Shown here: in pieces, positions 9,400-48,299 of the stretch
Numbering within the stretch: the first letter of the stretch is position 1
Layout of the letters: each line of letters starts with the position of its first letter
NCBI RefSeq assembly: GCF_032118995.1
Contig: NC_092650.1
Coordinates: forward strand, 20,584,501-20,648,500
DNA: 64,000 nt
Origin: Asterias amurensis
Taxonomy: Eukaryota; Echinodermata; Asteroidea; Forcipulatida; Asteriidae
Direction: 5' to 3'
Made by a program: the position numbers and the translations under genes
Notes under the pieces: generated by a model
Seen by the model: the letters and a program-made list of their open reading frames with translations, nothing else
The model's database searches: none
What the model was told of the DNA's origin: nothing

Positions 9400-12150
9400 A
9401 CTTATAAGCCCCCTTTTCTTTCCCACAATGCCTTTCGACAATTGAAAAAAATCAGCCAGGCGGTTATCACAATAAGGTCTATTGCCAGCCATTACTTGGT
9501 TTGGATGTCATTTTTCTGTTGAAGCATTTAAAGCCAAAATACTAAAAATAAGGCTTATTATACAAGACTTGGATTCCTGTGAGCCTTATAGTTTCTAAAA
9601 GAAAGCATTGGTGACCATAAAAATAAAGCGTTGCACAAAAAAATGTGCGATGTGTCAGAAAATATGCAAGATTATTTACCTTTTTAAAAAATGTATTTCA
9701 TGGAGCTTAAAATAATATTATATTTAAGTTTCCCCTTTTAACTTCGATTTCCAGAGTAGCGGTTTAGTTACTAACATGAAAGAAAAAATCAGCAGCTAAA
9801 ACCAAAACGATAAAAAAAATAAAACTCAGCCCTCAGAAATTACCTCGCCCCCTGCGGTGTAATAGAATCGTCCAAGTACGCCGAAAGACAAAATGGCGAA
9901 TATTTCCGTTTGTTACTAAATTCGGGGTAAAAAACACCTTTTTTACAGTTAAAAATACAATTTTTTCAACAGTTTGAAAGTGATTTAGATGAATATGACT
10001 CTTGTGCACATATTTAACAGTTGAATTACGTTCAAATGTTCTGTTAAAGTGCATTTAAAAATTGTTGTCGTGAGTTGTCGTGAGGGGTCGTGAGTTGTCG
10101 GTGTTTAGTGCGACCGTAGGAGGTAGACACAGATTATAAAAATTACATTTTTTCATATCGTCAATTCAAATTAAAAAGTGGTGGTGCCATAGGGAAACTT
10201 TTCCCAGACTCCTGGCCAATCAAATGTTTTCAATTCACACATTTATTTTTTAAAATTGACACAACACACCATTAACAAGCAAGTCAATAAATAATTAAGC
10301 AAAGAAAAAGAAAATGCAAATTTTGCATTCGCTTCGTTGTTCCAGTCCACCTTATATTCAGTACTCTTCTTACTAAAAAAAAATATAAGATGAGTATACA
10401 AACCTTTAAGTTTCGTTCCACGTCCTACCAACCAACCAACGAAATAATCATTTCAGTGATTTACACAACAGCAAACTTACACAACAACAACTTAACAACA
10501 CTTTTAGTTACTTGATCATTGTTGATGAAATGAACAGTGTACACTATCCATATGGATGGGGAAATACACGACTAAATATCCACGTAGTTTTTCGTTATCG
10601 TCGTTCCCAGATCCTGTACAGTTGGGTGACATATGAAGGTGAGATCGATCATTTTAATGCAACTGCACACGAGGTTATACTATGACACACGTAGTCTGTT
10701 CTCGTATTTGTGCTGTGCTTGAAAATACATACTATGCATTTGGGAGCTAGACTTACCAAGTCAATCACAAATATGGAGCGCCTAACCCGCAAAAATCAAC
10801 AAAAAACACAGTTGAAGAAACAATTATTCTATTTTGGTATGTAGAAATAGTAAAGGCTTTAAAAAATATATATATATTACTCTATTTGTGTATGTAGAAA
10901 TAGCATGGAAATAGTAACGGCTTTATTTTCTGTCTTGCACCTGTTAGTTTTGCCCTGTATTTTTAATGTCTGTCTGGGTTTTTTGGTCTGTCTGTTCATA
11001 GGCTGGGGAACAAAAGCTGTGCTTCTCCCCGGACCTAGATGTTGCATTTTGTTTAAAGTTACACTTTTAATATATTTTATATTAACAATAATCTTGTCCA
11101 TTTATTACTCTGTATTATACCAATAATTTCAACTAAAGTAAGTCTGTGTTCGTTTTGTAATAAAGTTGGAGAGTTCTTAATGCTTCACCTGTACTGTTAA
11201 GCAATCATACACCATATTAATCACTTAATAGTAATTAGTATGGTGTATGTTTGAAACAATAAAAGAAACACACGCTGTTTTAAAGTTTATTTTGTTTGAT
11301 CTATTTATACAGTGTTTATTTGCATTGGTGATGTTAGCTTGTTTAAGACCTTTAATTCTTATCAAAAATGTGTTAACTTAATTCCCCTCCCCTCATACTC
11401 TCTTGAGGCGCTGGTGGAAAGGTAAGGGAATGATACAGTAGGTTTTACTGATGCATTTTCATTTAACTTGACCCAGGTTAAGCTATATTTTGGAAAATAT
11501 TGAGTTGAAAAAAGGCCCAATAAGGGGTAGGTCCATGTCACTTCATCAAATAACTTGGGCCAATTCGACGTCACTCCCCCCCCCCCCAACCCCCCCCCCA
11601 TCCACCATATGAAGTTTCAACCTGCCCCCATCCAACATACTGAAGTTTAAAATCTGCCTCCTCCTCACTTCAACCATACTGATTGAAAGGTTTCTGATTC
11701 TGCTAAGCAGTACTTTCCTGAGCTTAGCAGGTTTTTTTATGCTTACAGGTTTTATGACATTGGGCCCAAACCACTAGACCACATAGATACTCAATAATCA
11801 GAGAGAAAAAGTATGTATTATTCAGATCATGAGCTGTTTTATTTATACATCACTTAAATGATCAGTAAATAAAATAAACCATTCATGTTGTACATTATAT
11901 TACATTCAAATTAACCTGATAATAAACTAAATGTATCCTTAAATAAAATGTTCTCAGTGCATTTAGTTTTAAAAATACTCCATTCTTAAAAATCACTGTT
12001 AGAATTAAGTTAAAATGTAATATGTTTGTGCGATGCTAACTGTATCCCATGTAAGTTACTCAGTAGGATATCAGTAGGAGAATATGGCACAGAGATAAAA
12101 CCACAGGAATTAAAATAAACTGGCAACAGACAATGTAAATTAGTTGTAAA
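9400..12150. other. Intergenic, no gene seen
   Basis: Mostly AT-rich unique-looking sequence. Items seen: a half copy of the GGTGGYGCCATA.GGAAA element end at about 10172-10205 (full element at 40818); CGTGAGTTGT.CGTGAG direct repeats at 10071-10100; an inverted repeat ATACACCATATTAAT/ATTAGTATGGTGTAT at about 11208-11250; a C-rich run at 11574-11600. The ORF at 10905-11126 looks like a non-coding 3' end. Confidence 0.4.
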
Positions 12151-12526
12151 TTAAAGGAACACGTTGCCTTGGATCGTACGAGTTGGTCTTTGAAAAGCAG
12201 TTGAACCGTTTGTTATGAAATGTATTTGGTTAAAAAGATATTTTAAAAGTAGAATATAATGATCCACACAAGTATCACTCGAAATTGCATGGTTTTCCTT
12301 TGCACACTAACACGGTCGACAATTTTGTGGAGTCAAAGTTTTGACTACATAAAATGGCTGATAGTGTTTCTTCCCGACGTAAAAGGAAAACCGTGCAATT
12401 ACGAGGCATGTTTGTGTGGACTATTATATTCTACTTTTAAATTGTCTATCTATCCATTTGCATTTCATAACAAACGGTTTCAAACGCTTTTCAACTTGAC
12501 AGATCCAAGGCAACATATTCCTCTAA
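12151..12526. mobile_element. MITE, AAAGGAACACGTTGCC family
   Basis: Begins TTAAAGGAACACGTTGCCTT and ends with its degenerate inverted copy (CCAAGGCAACATATTCCTCTAA). The long arms pair over much of the element (AAAAGTAGAATATAATGATC against TATTATATTCTACTTTT). Other copies at 14917 and 38233. Confidence 0.8.
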
Positions 12527-12814
12527 TGTATATTGCTAATGAAATTCTACGAACTGAAATCTGATGGTCACCAACTCAATGAATACTGTCAGTACTTAAT
12601 TCATCTTAAATATTTAGTTTAAATGAGCTTTTCAAACTTCTTATTTACAATTGAATGTTTGGCTCAATTTCTTTACAATTGACACCATAAATTGATAGCA
12701 CGTACATGAGATCATTTGTCATAACTTATCAATTATTAGCAATTTGTTTAAACATATAATAAATATTTATCAGTGTTAACTGAAATATTAAATATGCTGC
12801 AGTTACATACACTG

Positions 12815-13095
12815 TAAAGCCCGGTTCATACTTCCTGGGTATGCAAAAGTGAGTTTAGCACAAGTGAACTGATGCAAATTATTCCTTCCGAATTTGTGAC
12901 GCCAGCCGTCGATTTCACAACAATCTTCCTAACTTAAGACTAATCTTAGGACTTAGGACGAGTCCCAACCCTGCACTGTAGCATGGAGACCTTAAGATTA
13001 ATCCTAAGTTAGGAAGAGTTACTCGTCCTAACTCGAGATAAGACGAGTCCTAACTCTTTGTGAAATCGACGGCAGGAAGTCTGAACCAGGCTTTA
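12815..13095. mobile_element. MITE, AAAGCCCGGTTCATACTTCC family, carrying an insertion
   Basis: Starts TAAAGCCCGGTTCATACTTC and ends CAGGAAGTCTGAACCAGGCTTTA, its inverted copy. A second MITE (12906-13073) sits inside, near the right end. An uninterrupted relative is at 37813-37999. Confidence 0.75.
12906..13073. mobile_element. MITE, CCGTCGATTTCAC family (nested)
   Basis: Near-palindromic: CCGTCGATTTCACAA at the left pairs with TTTGTGAAATCGACGGC at the right. The inner arms (CTTCCTAACTTAAGACTAAT, then ATTAATCCTAAGTTAGGAAG) also pair. Other copies at 13641, 25461, 63087 and 63277. Confidence 0.85.
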
Positions 13096-13640
13096 AGGTA
13101 GCTTCATTCATTAGGCCGTTTAGCACCCAGAATTATTAACTATTTAGTATTGCTTTCAATCTTATACTCTTCCAGTTTATCTGCTCTAATCCAAGTCCAA
13201 GTTTACAAATACGAACCATGCGACCTCAAATCTTCGGAAAGAGGGCAACCAGATTTGTCATAAAAACACAGTCATTTAAAAAAAATAAAAATAAAGAAAT
13301 AAATAAAAAATAAACACAGCACTCTGCATGACTGTAGCCGATAGGCCTAGTAGCCAACACCCCCAAATTGTGGGTCTAATAAAAGTTGTGAAGTTCGTTA
13401 TAGACCCAGAATTTGGTGGTAAGCAAAGCCATGAAATTGAGCCCCAATCTGTAAATTTAACCCTCATACTTCCTGAGAAGGCTATAGAAGTTTAAAAACC
13501 ACTACTGATCTATTGTCTTTTTAAAACAAAGACAGAATGTGTGCAGCGTGCATTACATTTCAGTTACTAACATTCAGTACTTCACTCAATAAAAATAAAC
13601 AAAATAAAAATAATACATTATATACAATAAAACATACTGG

Positions 13641-13762
13641 GGTCGATTTCACAAAGAGTTAGGACGAGTAACTCGTCCTAACTTAGGATTAATCTTAAGG
13701 TCCTCAAGCTACCGTCCTAAGATTAGTCTTAAGTTAGGAAAAGTTTTGTGAAATCGCTGGCA
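13641..13762. mobile_element. MITE, CCGTCGATTTCAC family, short copy
   Basis: GGTCGATTTCACAAAGAGTT pairs with TTTTGTGAAATCGCTGGC. At about 120 bp it lacks part of the middle of the nested copy at 12906. Confidence 0.75.
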
Positions 13763-14103
13763 GACTTTTTTGATCCCAAACAAATATTTTGTGAAAATTA
13801 CCTCAAGTGGATGGTATGGAAGAAGCACAAGGATTAGAAATCTGTTTGCCCTAACAGACTCAATTCCACATATATTGAGAAGACAACCCTTCAGTTATCT
13901 CAGGAAAATTGTTTTAACACACATTACAACATTTCAGAACATTTCAAGTACTCTTTTTTTTACCAATTTGGATAAGAAATCGTACAGCTGGTAAGCAAAA
14001 CTATTAAACAAAGCATGGAAGAATCTTGCTGAGCACAAACTAAGTCACCAACCAATAAACCATAACATTGTCAAGGAATAATGAAAGAAAAACCGCCCTC
14101 GTT

Positions 14104-14314
14104 GCACATGTTTGTGTGCTTTCAGGTGCCTTCAGGTGAAGTCTTTAAATAATTGAGTGAGAAATTACCTCTTTCTCAAAAACTACATTACTTCAGAGAG
14201 AGCCAGTTCTCCCAATATTTTAACCCATCAAAAGCTCTCCATTGCTGTACCAAGTGAGTTTTTATGGCAACAACTATTTTGTTAGTATTACCAATAGTGT
14301 CTGACAGTGCCTTT
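14104..14314. mobile_element. TTAA-MITE relative, right half
   Basis: Contains ACTACATTACTTCAGAGAGA, the AAAGCTCTCCATTGCT block of the subfamily also seen at 20719 and 63445, and a right end ACCAATAGTGTCTGACAGTGCCTTTAA with one small insertion. The left end is missing. Confidence 0.6.
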
Positions 14315-14536
14315 AACATTCCCACCCTTGCATCTTGCCATGAAACTGGAGTGCAACTTCCTTAAATGCTTAACACTATTTTTATGCTGAGCATTTGTGC
14401 TTACCATCTATACGAAATCAAGCTCAGATTAAACAGGTACCTTTGTTGGTTGGAATTGACTGGTTTTGTTTTATATACTTTTTTTTTTTTTTACTTACAT
14501 TAGAGTGGTTTAACAAGATTTACTACTTTGGCCTTC

Positions 14537-41836
<27,300 letters not shown>

Positions 41837-42783
41837 TTTTTTTTTTTGTCGTGGTGGCGCGATTTATTCTTAAAGGATGCAGGATCGAATGACTTTGAAA
41901 TTCACAGAACTGACCGACCCGTGTGAATAATGGCCGTCGGGTAGGGGTCACTGCGCACGTGATACTAGCTCCCTTTGGTAGACAAATTAATAAAACTCCG
42001 TGGAAAGTTCTCGCTCAGTTCCAACTCTTACACGCTATTTGAGTGGGTAGTTAGCCAGAGTACACGTCCAAAATGAAGCGTATATGATCTAGGATGACTA
42101 CACTTCTGATGAACTAGCTTGTTGAGGTAGTTTAGTGGTCATAACATGACAAAACAACACAATTTCTACCGTTTGGTGGCTGCTTAAAGAGGGGACGAAC
42201 CAAAACAATCAGCAAACTGCAGGCAGTGCGCGGAGAAAGGGGGCGCTATGCTAGATAAGCGGCTACGTTTGGACCATACCAATACACAAATAGGGTTGTT
42301 ATAAACTTGGTTAATTAATTACACATCAATGATTGAGAATCCTATATATTTTTTTTAATGTGGCAACGTATAATAAAGCAATTCAATCAGCACAAGGTTG
42401 AAATTGAAATATTATTCAAAGCATACGCTCCAAATAGGCTTTTACTCTCAAAGGAGAAGTATATAAAATCATGGAGGTCGAAAAACCTACCCTTATAAAA
42501 AATGAAACGTGCCAAGGTCAGACGTAAATCATCAAACCGGAAAACACACACACAGTATACAGTACACCGCGGATTAAAACACTCTAGCAGCTCTGCATCA
42601 TCAGCTGACCCTGTCCTTTAAAAATGTACTGTTTACTCTAAGTATAATTCATCGGTTAAACAATCAGGGGAAATGGACAAGATTAATCAATGCTAGTGTG
42701 TGATTCCGAACACAGCAGAGGTGTGACCCCGGACGGGTGCCTGAAGAGTGTGGTGCAGTTTTGGGATCAATTCTTGCTGCACG
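41837..42783. promoter_or_regulatory. Putative shared divergent promoter, GPT2 and C16orf87-like gene
   Basis: 947 bp separate the two start codons, which point away from each other. It is AT-rich with a few CpG-bearing spots. An E-box CACGTG at 41956-41961 within ACTGCGCACGTGAT lies about 120 bp from the GPT2 ATG and also resembles half an NRF1 site. GGGCGCTATG is at about 42242. No clear TATA box is seen for either gene. Repeats do not obviously fill it. Confidence 0.5.
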
Positions 42784-45700
42784 ATGGTGATGAAACAGTG
42801 TCCAGATTGTGACCAACAGGTTGGTACATAAAAAAGAAAGAGGGATGTTAGACTTTAGAGTCAGACAACTCGTCCGTCGTACAACTCGACCGTTTGGACA
42901 AACCGATGGTTGAGACCATGATTTAGCTCCATGTTGAGACTGTTGTAGCTCAACCGTCCGGCACTTCAACGGTTTGGACAACTCAATGGTTCGGACAATT
43001 CAACGGTTCAGACAACTCGACGGTTCAGACAACTCGACTCGACTTTAAGACAACTCGACAGTTCAGACAGCCTCGACTTTGACTTGAGACAACTCGACGG
43101 TTCAGACAACTCGACTTTGAGACACCTCGACAGATGGCCAAGACAAGTGGACGGTTGAACGTTTGACCTCAAGGCTCAGTTACTGACTTGTAAACACGAA
43201 TTTCCTGATATAAAAGTGTAAATCCTAACCCTAAAAACTAGTTGCAACAACGTAACCCTTCTTCAGTGAAGAGGAGGGTTACGTTATCGCAACTAACCCT
43301 TACCCTACCCTAACCAGAGTAACCCTCACCCTATAACAAGAACCCTTACCCCAACCCTAACCCATGCTGAGGCCCCCGTCACAGCCATCCTCCCGTCGAC
43401 ATGTCTTGGTCCTAAGACGAGTTGTCTGACAGTTGAAAAAAAACGTCTGTCGAGTTGCCAAACGGTTAAGCTGTCTCAACCATCGAGTGGTCCGAACGGT
43501 TGAGTTGTCTAGCGAACCGAGTTGCCTGAACACCTAAAAAAGTATAAAAATAACTTAACAGTACTAAATCAAATTTAAAAAGCCCGAGGAAGGTGTGAAG
43601 ATTCAAACTAAGAAATGAAAGCCAAGCAAATTTAGATCATGCAAACTCAAAAGGAGATGAACCAGGCTTAAAAAATGAAAGGGACACACACTGTGTGGCT
43701 AACCCTTTCTTAAAGTTTTAGTAACTTAATATTTTAGTGATGTAGAATCATCATGCTACAATTTGTTTAGATGGTTGTTGTAAAAAGAAATCATAAAAAT
43801 ATCACATGCTTCATGGGGAAAAAAAATAAAAATCTAAAGCAGCCAGTTCAGTGTTGTCAGTCCCAGCTCCAGTGTTGTCAGTCCCAGCTACCAGCTCAAG
43901 GGATCGACAATTACGAGATCCTGACCCCGCAAAACGATTAGCTGCTCATGTGAATCGTGGTCGCGTTCCCACTTGAGTATGATCGCGCATTGATCCTCCT
44001 TTTGTGAATGGAAGTGGATCAAAAGTTAACCAATGAAAGGTGGTTCAAGTGTGCAGTGTGCATGTGCAACGTACTCGGGGCAAAATCAAGCCACAGAGTC
44101 CAGCATTCTCCTGAATGCGATCAGAGCATACTTGAGAAGGTCGAGTCGTTAACCACAGGTTCTTTTCAGAACAAACACTATACAAAAGAAAGTTGTCGAG
44201 ACAGATGGTGAAATCCGAAACTTCACCTAATTAATTTTTAAAAACCTTTTAATTTCCTTCATCTATGATTGCAGGTACCAGTGGCGTGTAAGGCTTGTTA
44301 TTGTGGCTATGAGTTCTTCCAGAGAAGGGTCTACCAAGCCAAACCAGACCCACCATCATCAGGTAATATCCAAGTCCAGTCTCTTGCAGGCAAATACAAC
44401 ACATTTGGTAGTTTCCCTGATTTACAATCAACAAACGACTAGCAAAAGGGAGCAACTCAACTTAAGAAATGGAAATTGCTAGAGAATGATGTCGTTTTAA
44501 TACGGCAAAATGTAAATTACTCAAATAAGCAACCTTATAACCTCATGTTTCCTTTTGGGCCAATGAAAGTTTTTCAGTTGCCCATTTTTCCTGATTTCAT
44601 GTTTTCATTGATCTTACACTGAAAGACATGAACTAACCATTTTGGAAAGAAAACCACACCCCCTTTTATACCCAAACCGCAAGTTTTCAAATTGTAGGTG
44701 TTGGTAGAGACTAGAGAGACAGGTGGGGGCTTCTCTTCTCAGTCACACGAGGTAAAGAGGATACAGATGCTCTTTGCTTAGCTTTGCATCTTAATAATTT
44801 GTTTTGATGTTTGTTGCCATAGAAGCAAACAAGAACAGAAGGACAGGTAGAGTGAAGAGGGAGAGGCCAGATTATTACAGCGCCAGTGAGTTTGAAACTC
44901 AGCTACGTCGGGTAAGTCAGTCAGTCATTTACAATCCTCTGTGGCGTTTAATACCCAAGCTGTTAAGAGCAGCAGACTCAAACTCTGGTGTTTCTATTCA
45001 GTAGAGTGTGGGTTCGATTCCCAGTTGTGACACCTGTGTCCATAAGCAAGGCATTTAACCATGATGCTTCGTCCTTCGGATGGGACGTAAAGCTGTTGAA
45101 CCCAGTGCACGTATCGAAAAGAGAAGGGGTTCGCCCTCGTGTTCCTGGTTTTGGCAGCATATTGGACCACACTACCTTCAGAAAACTAAAGTGATGACAA
45201 AATAATGCTATTAGTAAAAAAAGAATTACTTGATCATTTTTTTGCTCAAACGGTAATAATCTACTGTCTTCCAACATCCACTGGTAACCTCTTTTGTGTG
45301 TGTTTCAGAAACTAAGACAATTTTTTATTTTGTGCTATTACAAAAAGTGTTGAACATGACTTAATTTACTCTTAGATTCAGTTACTATGGTAACATACAT
45401 TTTCTGTAAATAATATTGACTTCTTATTGTGCTCCTTACAGTTGTCCAATAAGGCTGAACGATGTGGGAGCACTAGCTCCGTCCCTAAGAGTCCCAAGAA
45501 GAGACACAGAGGACGTCCAAGAAAGAAAGGAACACTGAATAAAAGCTCCAAGACAAAGGTCAAAGGGGAGAGTTCAAATGCAGGTCAGCTGAGTGTAGAC
45601 CATGGCCCTTTTAAGAATCCATGGCTGTGGCTCCAGATTCGGCTCAGGCTAGCTTGGTGCCCGCAGTTGTTTTGACAATTGTTGGGCGTTGTGCGTGGGC

Positions 45701-46969
45701 TCAGGGCTTCAGGCGCCAGGACAGAGCTTGAAGCCGAATCCAAAGCCAAAGTCGTGGTTTTGAAAAGGGCTGTAGACTGTGTGTAAAGTAAAGAAGGTCA
45801 TGCATGTCTTCATGGTTTGATGTCTGGATCTCTGGATCTGGATATATTATACTCCGATAAAAATGGATACCAGCATCGCATCAGAGTTTTATGACCTGAC
45901 CAATGACCTAGTGGAAATGTCTAAATAAAGTGCGCTTTAGTCGCTGTTTTGAAGGCTCTATAATCTTTTAAATCTAGGATATTGTGGGGGAGTCCATTCC
46001 AGTGTGGGATTGTCCATGGGAAAAAAGTGTTGGCGTAAATTGTTGTCCTGGCTTGAAGTTGCATGAGTGAGAGTGGCAGGTTCTTCTAGTAGGGTGTGTT
46101 GGTTTAGTGAGGTGGGTTTCCAAGGTTATATTGACAAGGTTGTGTAGGATGCGAAACATAGAGAGCCTTGTAAAGAGACGACACCCCTCTAGCTGGTGCC
46201 AGTTGAGTTGGGTAATCATTTCTGTCTCGCTGCGGAACACTGAATCATTTTAAGTGTATGTTTTTCTTCTTGGGTTTTGGGGTACCATGCTGTAGTGCCG
46301 TAATCTAATTTTGGTTGGATGAGAGATGAATATAGTCGTGATTTCACGTCAACAGAACATGTATTTGGTGTTATAGCAAGGCCACTGCTTCCGGCTCCAC
46401 TGAAGCATTGGCTTAAGTTCACGTAAGGGTTATCATTGCCCATAGTTCGACTAAGTTAGTCCTGTTTGCTTTGCTTTTGAAATGGCAAGGGCACCGAGGC
46501 ATTTTCTTTATGGTAATTGGCACCTATGAGGAAATTGTACATTTCCACTAGAGCATTTCAAGTGCACCCAGGCAATGACAATTGCTTTTGTTGCCTTCGT
46601 GAAGTATCAATCCTGAATTGCATACAGTCTGTTGTCTTCCATGCTCGCCATTTTGGAAATCAAATTGCACACGAAAAAAATAAGGGGTGGGTTGGCATAG
46701 TTGTATCCTAACTAGGTTCTTTCATTTTGAAATAGTAAGATTGTATTTTACTGACTGTTTCTTTTTCTTCTGTGCATTCACCCCCAGATGCCAAGGACCA
46801 CAAAGAGGAGGACATGTACTCCAACCTGTCCACGGAGAACTCCTTTAATTACTGCGTCGTCTTAAGTGAGATCAACCGTAAGCTTCAGAGTCAGTGGAAT
46901 GGACCAGCAGACGCCAAGAACGCCATGGTGGAAAATACACAGTATGTCTTCACGGAAGGTGACACATAG
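42784..46969 (+). CDS. C16orf87: UPF0547 / C16orf87-like zinc-ribbon AT-hook protein
   Basis: Five coding exons: 42784-42819, 44275-44362, 44823-44911, 45442-45583 and 46788-46969 (stop TAG), 178 aa, all GT-AG with matching phases. Exon 1 gives only MVMKQCPDCDQQ. It joins VPVACKACYCGYEFFQRR, so the zinc ribbon C6, C9, C17, C20 is split by intron 1. A basic segment follows (KNRRTGRVKRERP), then an AT-hook RHRGRPRKKG (residues 92-101), and a conserved tail DMYSNLSTENSFNYCVVLSEINRKL. The order of parts matches human C16orf87 (about 154 aa from memory), whose tail resembles DIYANLSDEKAF and LAEINRK. The features suggest a nuclear, DNA- or chromatin-associated protein. Its molecular role is poorly defined and I do not assign one. 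The last about 20 residues (after SEINRKL) extend beyond the human end. Confidence 0.9.
42862..43190. repeat. Minisatellite, GACAACTCGACGGTTCA units
   Basis: Units of about 17 bp such as CAGACAACTCGACGGTTCAG recur with variants (GACAACTCAATGGTTCG, GACACCTCGACAGATG). Inverted copies of the unit (CGAGTTGTCTGA types) lie at about 43395-43530. Intron 1 of the C16orf87-like gene. Confidence 0.85.
43205..43375. repeat. Telomere-like CCCTAA-type tract with hairpin
   Basis: AACCCTAA words occur at 43226, 43289 and 43340-43363 with degenerate ACCCTTACC between. A hairpin (AACGTAACCCTTCTTCA, then TGAAGAGGAGGGTTACGTT) sits at about 43248-43276. The tract forms the middle of the inverted arrangement of the flanking minisatellite. 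Confidence 0.65.
43395..43530. repeat. Inverted minisatellite arm
   Basis: GACGAGTTGTCTGACAGTTG, CTGTCGAGTTGCCAAACGGT and GAACGGTTGAGTTGTC are reverse-complement versions of the units at 42862-43190. Confidence 0.75.
44965..45180 (+). mobile_element. tRNA-derived SINE
   Basis: CAAACTCTGGTGTTTCTATT, then GTGTGGGTTCGATTCCCAG (B-box), CACCTGTGTCCATAAGCAAG, GCTTCGTCCTTCGGATGGGA and GAGAAGGGGTTCGCCCTCGT. Intron 3 of the C16orf87-like gene, about 50 bp after the donor of exon 3. Confidence 0.75.
45960..46443 (-). mobile_element. LINE fragment (reverse transcriptase C-terminal region)
   Basis: The minus-strand reading frames give DVKSRLYSSLIQPKLDYGTT, AWYPKTQEEKHTLKMIQ, then after a frameshift ETEMITQLNWHQLEGCRLFT and LFSHGQSHTGMDSPTIS. 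This is the familiar jockey/CR1-like C-terminal pattern (LVRPILEYAS.VW, LEDRR, FFPRT..WN). It is frameshifted and inactive. Antisense in intron 4 of the C16orf87-like gene. Confidence 0.8.
46470..46620 (+). repeat. ACCAAGGCA-type repeat
   Basis: GGCAAGGGCACCGAGGCATT, then AAGTGCACCCAGGCAATGAC. It abuts the LINE fragment. Confidence 0.55.
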
Positions 46970-47098
46970 ATAAATATATCGGAGAGTGGATGTTACGTTA
47001 TTTTTGCTTGTTGAGAGACTTAAAAGACTGTGTGACAGCAGTCAGTGACAGATTGCAAAATCTACAAAAGTTGAAGGGAGAAAGTTACATTTGTGTTT

Positions 47099-47104
47099 AA
47101 TAAA
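47099..47104 (+). promoter_or_regulatory. Polyadenylation signal of the C16orf87-like gene
   Basis: AATAAA, 130 nt after the stop codon. Confidence 0.55.
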
Positions 47105-47439
47105 GGAACATCTTGTCCAAATCAAATAGGCAAAATTTGTCGGTAAGGAGAGCCATGAAAGTGGGCCCATGGCTGGAAGAGATCATATTAAAAGTGCAGA
47201 ATTTGGTGATAAGCAGGACCCTGAAATTGGGCAAAGATCTGTTTTTGATTCAGGCTTTGAAACCTTTTTCAGGGCATTTAGATTAGAAGGTATACATATA
47301 CAGTGTAGAAATCTGCAGCCAACCATGCCAGAATCGCCACGGCAAACACCTCATCTTAACAAAGTGTACCAGGTTCTTTTACATACAGAGCAGAAGAGTG
47401 TTGGCTGAATCCCAGTAATGACACTTATGCACTTAACCA

Positions 47440-47670
47440 TATTTGCTTTGCAAAAAGTTGGGAAAGATTGCTTTCTGCTCTAACAGCCAGGCTCCTAGTT
47501 GATGATACCCATGCCTACATCCATTCAGACTGTGAAGGGGGTAACCGTGTTTCAGCCCCATGAGTAGGTGGTAACTTGCCCCTGGTGACAGTTGATTTGG
47601 GTCTATAGCCAAGTGTACAGCATCAGTTGTTAAGTGTACACCACACCCTTGAAGTAGCCTTGTTTGTCAG
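47440..47670 (+). mobile_element. SINE body, same family as 32540
   Basis: GATTGCTTTCTGCTCTAACA, CAGGCTCCTAGTTGATGATA, GAAGGGGGTAACCGTGTTTC and CCCTTGAAGTAGCC follow in the family order. Confidence 0.7.
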
Positions 47671-47689
47671 GCCATAAATGTAAGCCTAG

Positions 47690-48010
47690 GTGGCACAGTT
47701 GGCTTGTGCGTTAAGCGCTCGCCTCTCACCAAGGTGACCCCGGTTCGATTCCCCGTCCGGGCCATATGTGAGTTGAGTTGTGCGTTGGTTCTCTGCTGTG
47801 CCACAAGGATTTTCCAGACTGTCCGGATTTCCTCCCTCAGGAAAAAATCAAATACTTTCGATCTTGGCCGTGGTCATAATGGGTTGATGTGGCTAGCAGC
47901 TTAATGGGCCCTTGCATGCCTGCTTCTCAAACACGTTGTAGCCGCGTCCTTCGCAATTCAGCTCTAGCTGCGAGTCGGGACGATTAGCGTCCCAATTACA
48001 TAAATGAAAA
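47690..48010 (+). mobile_element. tRNA-derived SINE, uninterrupted copy
   Basis: The tRNA-like head GTGGCACAGTTGGCTTGTGC (A-box) and CCCGGTTCGATTCCCCG (B-box) is followed by a body with GTGCCACAAGGATTTTCC, CTCCCTCAGGAAAAAATCAA and GATTAGCGTCCCAATTACAT. The TTAA at 47711-47714 is the empty form of the MITE-filled site at 19431-19817. Confidence 0.85.
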
Positions 48011-48299
48011 TTATTTTAAAAAGTTGCTCAGGGCTAAAAGAATAAGTGTAACCTCATCTTGAAGTGGCCATCTTGTCTTGTGATGTTTTGATCTCTCACA
48101 TAAACATGTTTACCCCTGATCAGCTGATTTCCTCTTTTTCTTTTCAAAGTGCCATAGAGGATGTTGCATTTATTTGGGTCAATAACCAAAATCAGTTAAG
48201 TGTAGCCCTCACCTTAAAGTGGATGTCTGGCCTTGTGATGTTAGGCTCTCATAAAATAAAAAAAAGTTTTTTTAAGTAACCCATGGGCGTAAATAGGAA

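Noticed and set aside
10905..11126. 73-aa hydrophobic ORF
   Set aside because: T-rich composition and no homologous motif; more like a non-LTR 3' UTR or chance.
43226..43370. True telomere or chromosome end
   Set aside because: Repeats are short, degenerate and flanked by gene sequence on both sides.
44008..44211. ORF with CAVCMCNVL and HSPECDQ taken as the zinc-ribbon first exon
   Set aside because: It does not join in frame to the exon at 44275 with a family-like sequence; exon 42784-42819 (CPDCDQQ) fits exactly.
47692..47764. tRNA gene
   Set aside because: A- and B-boxes are good but the acceptor stem does not pair and a SINE body follows; also occurs in a second copy at 19408.
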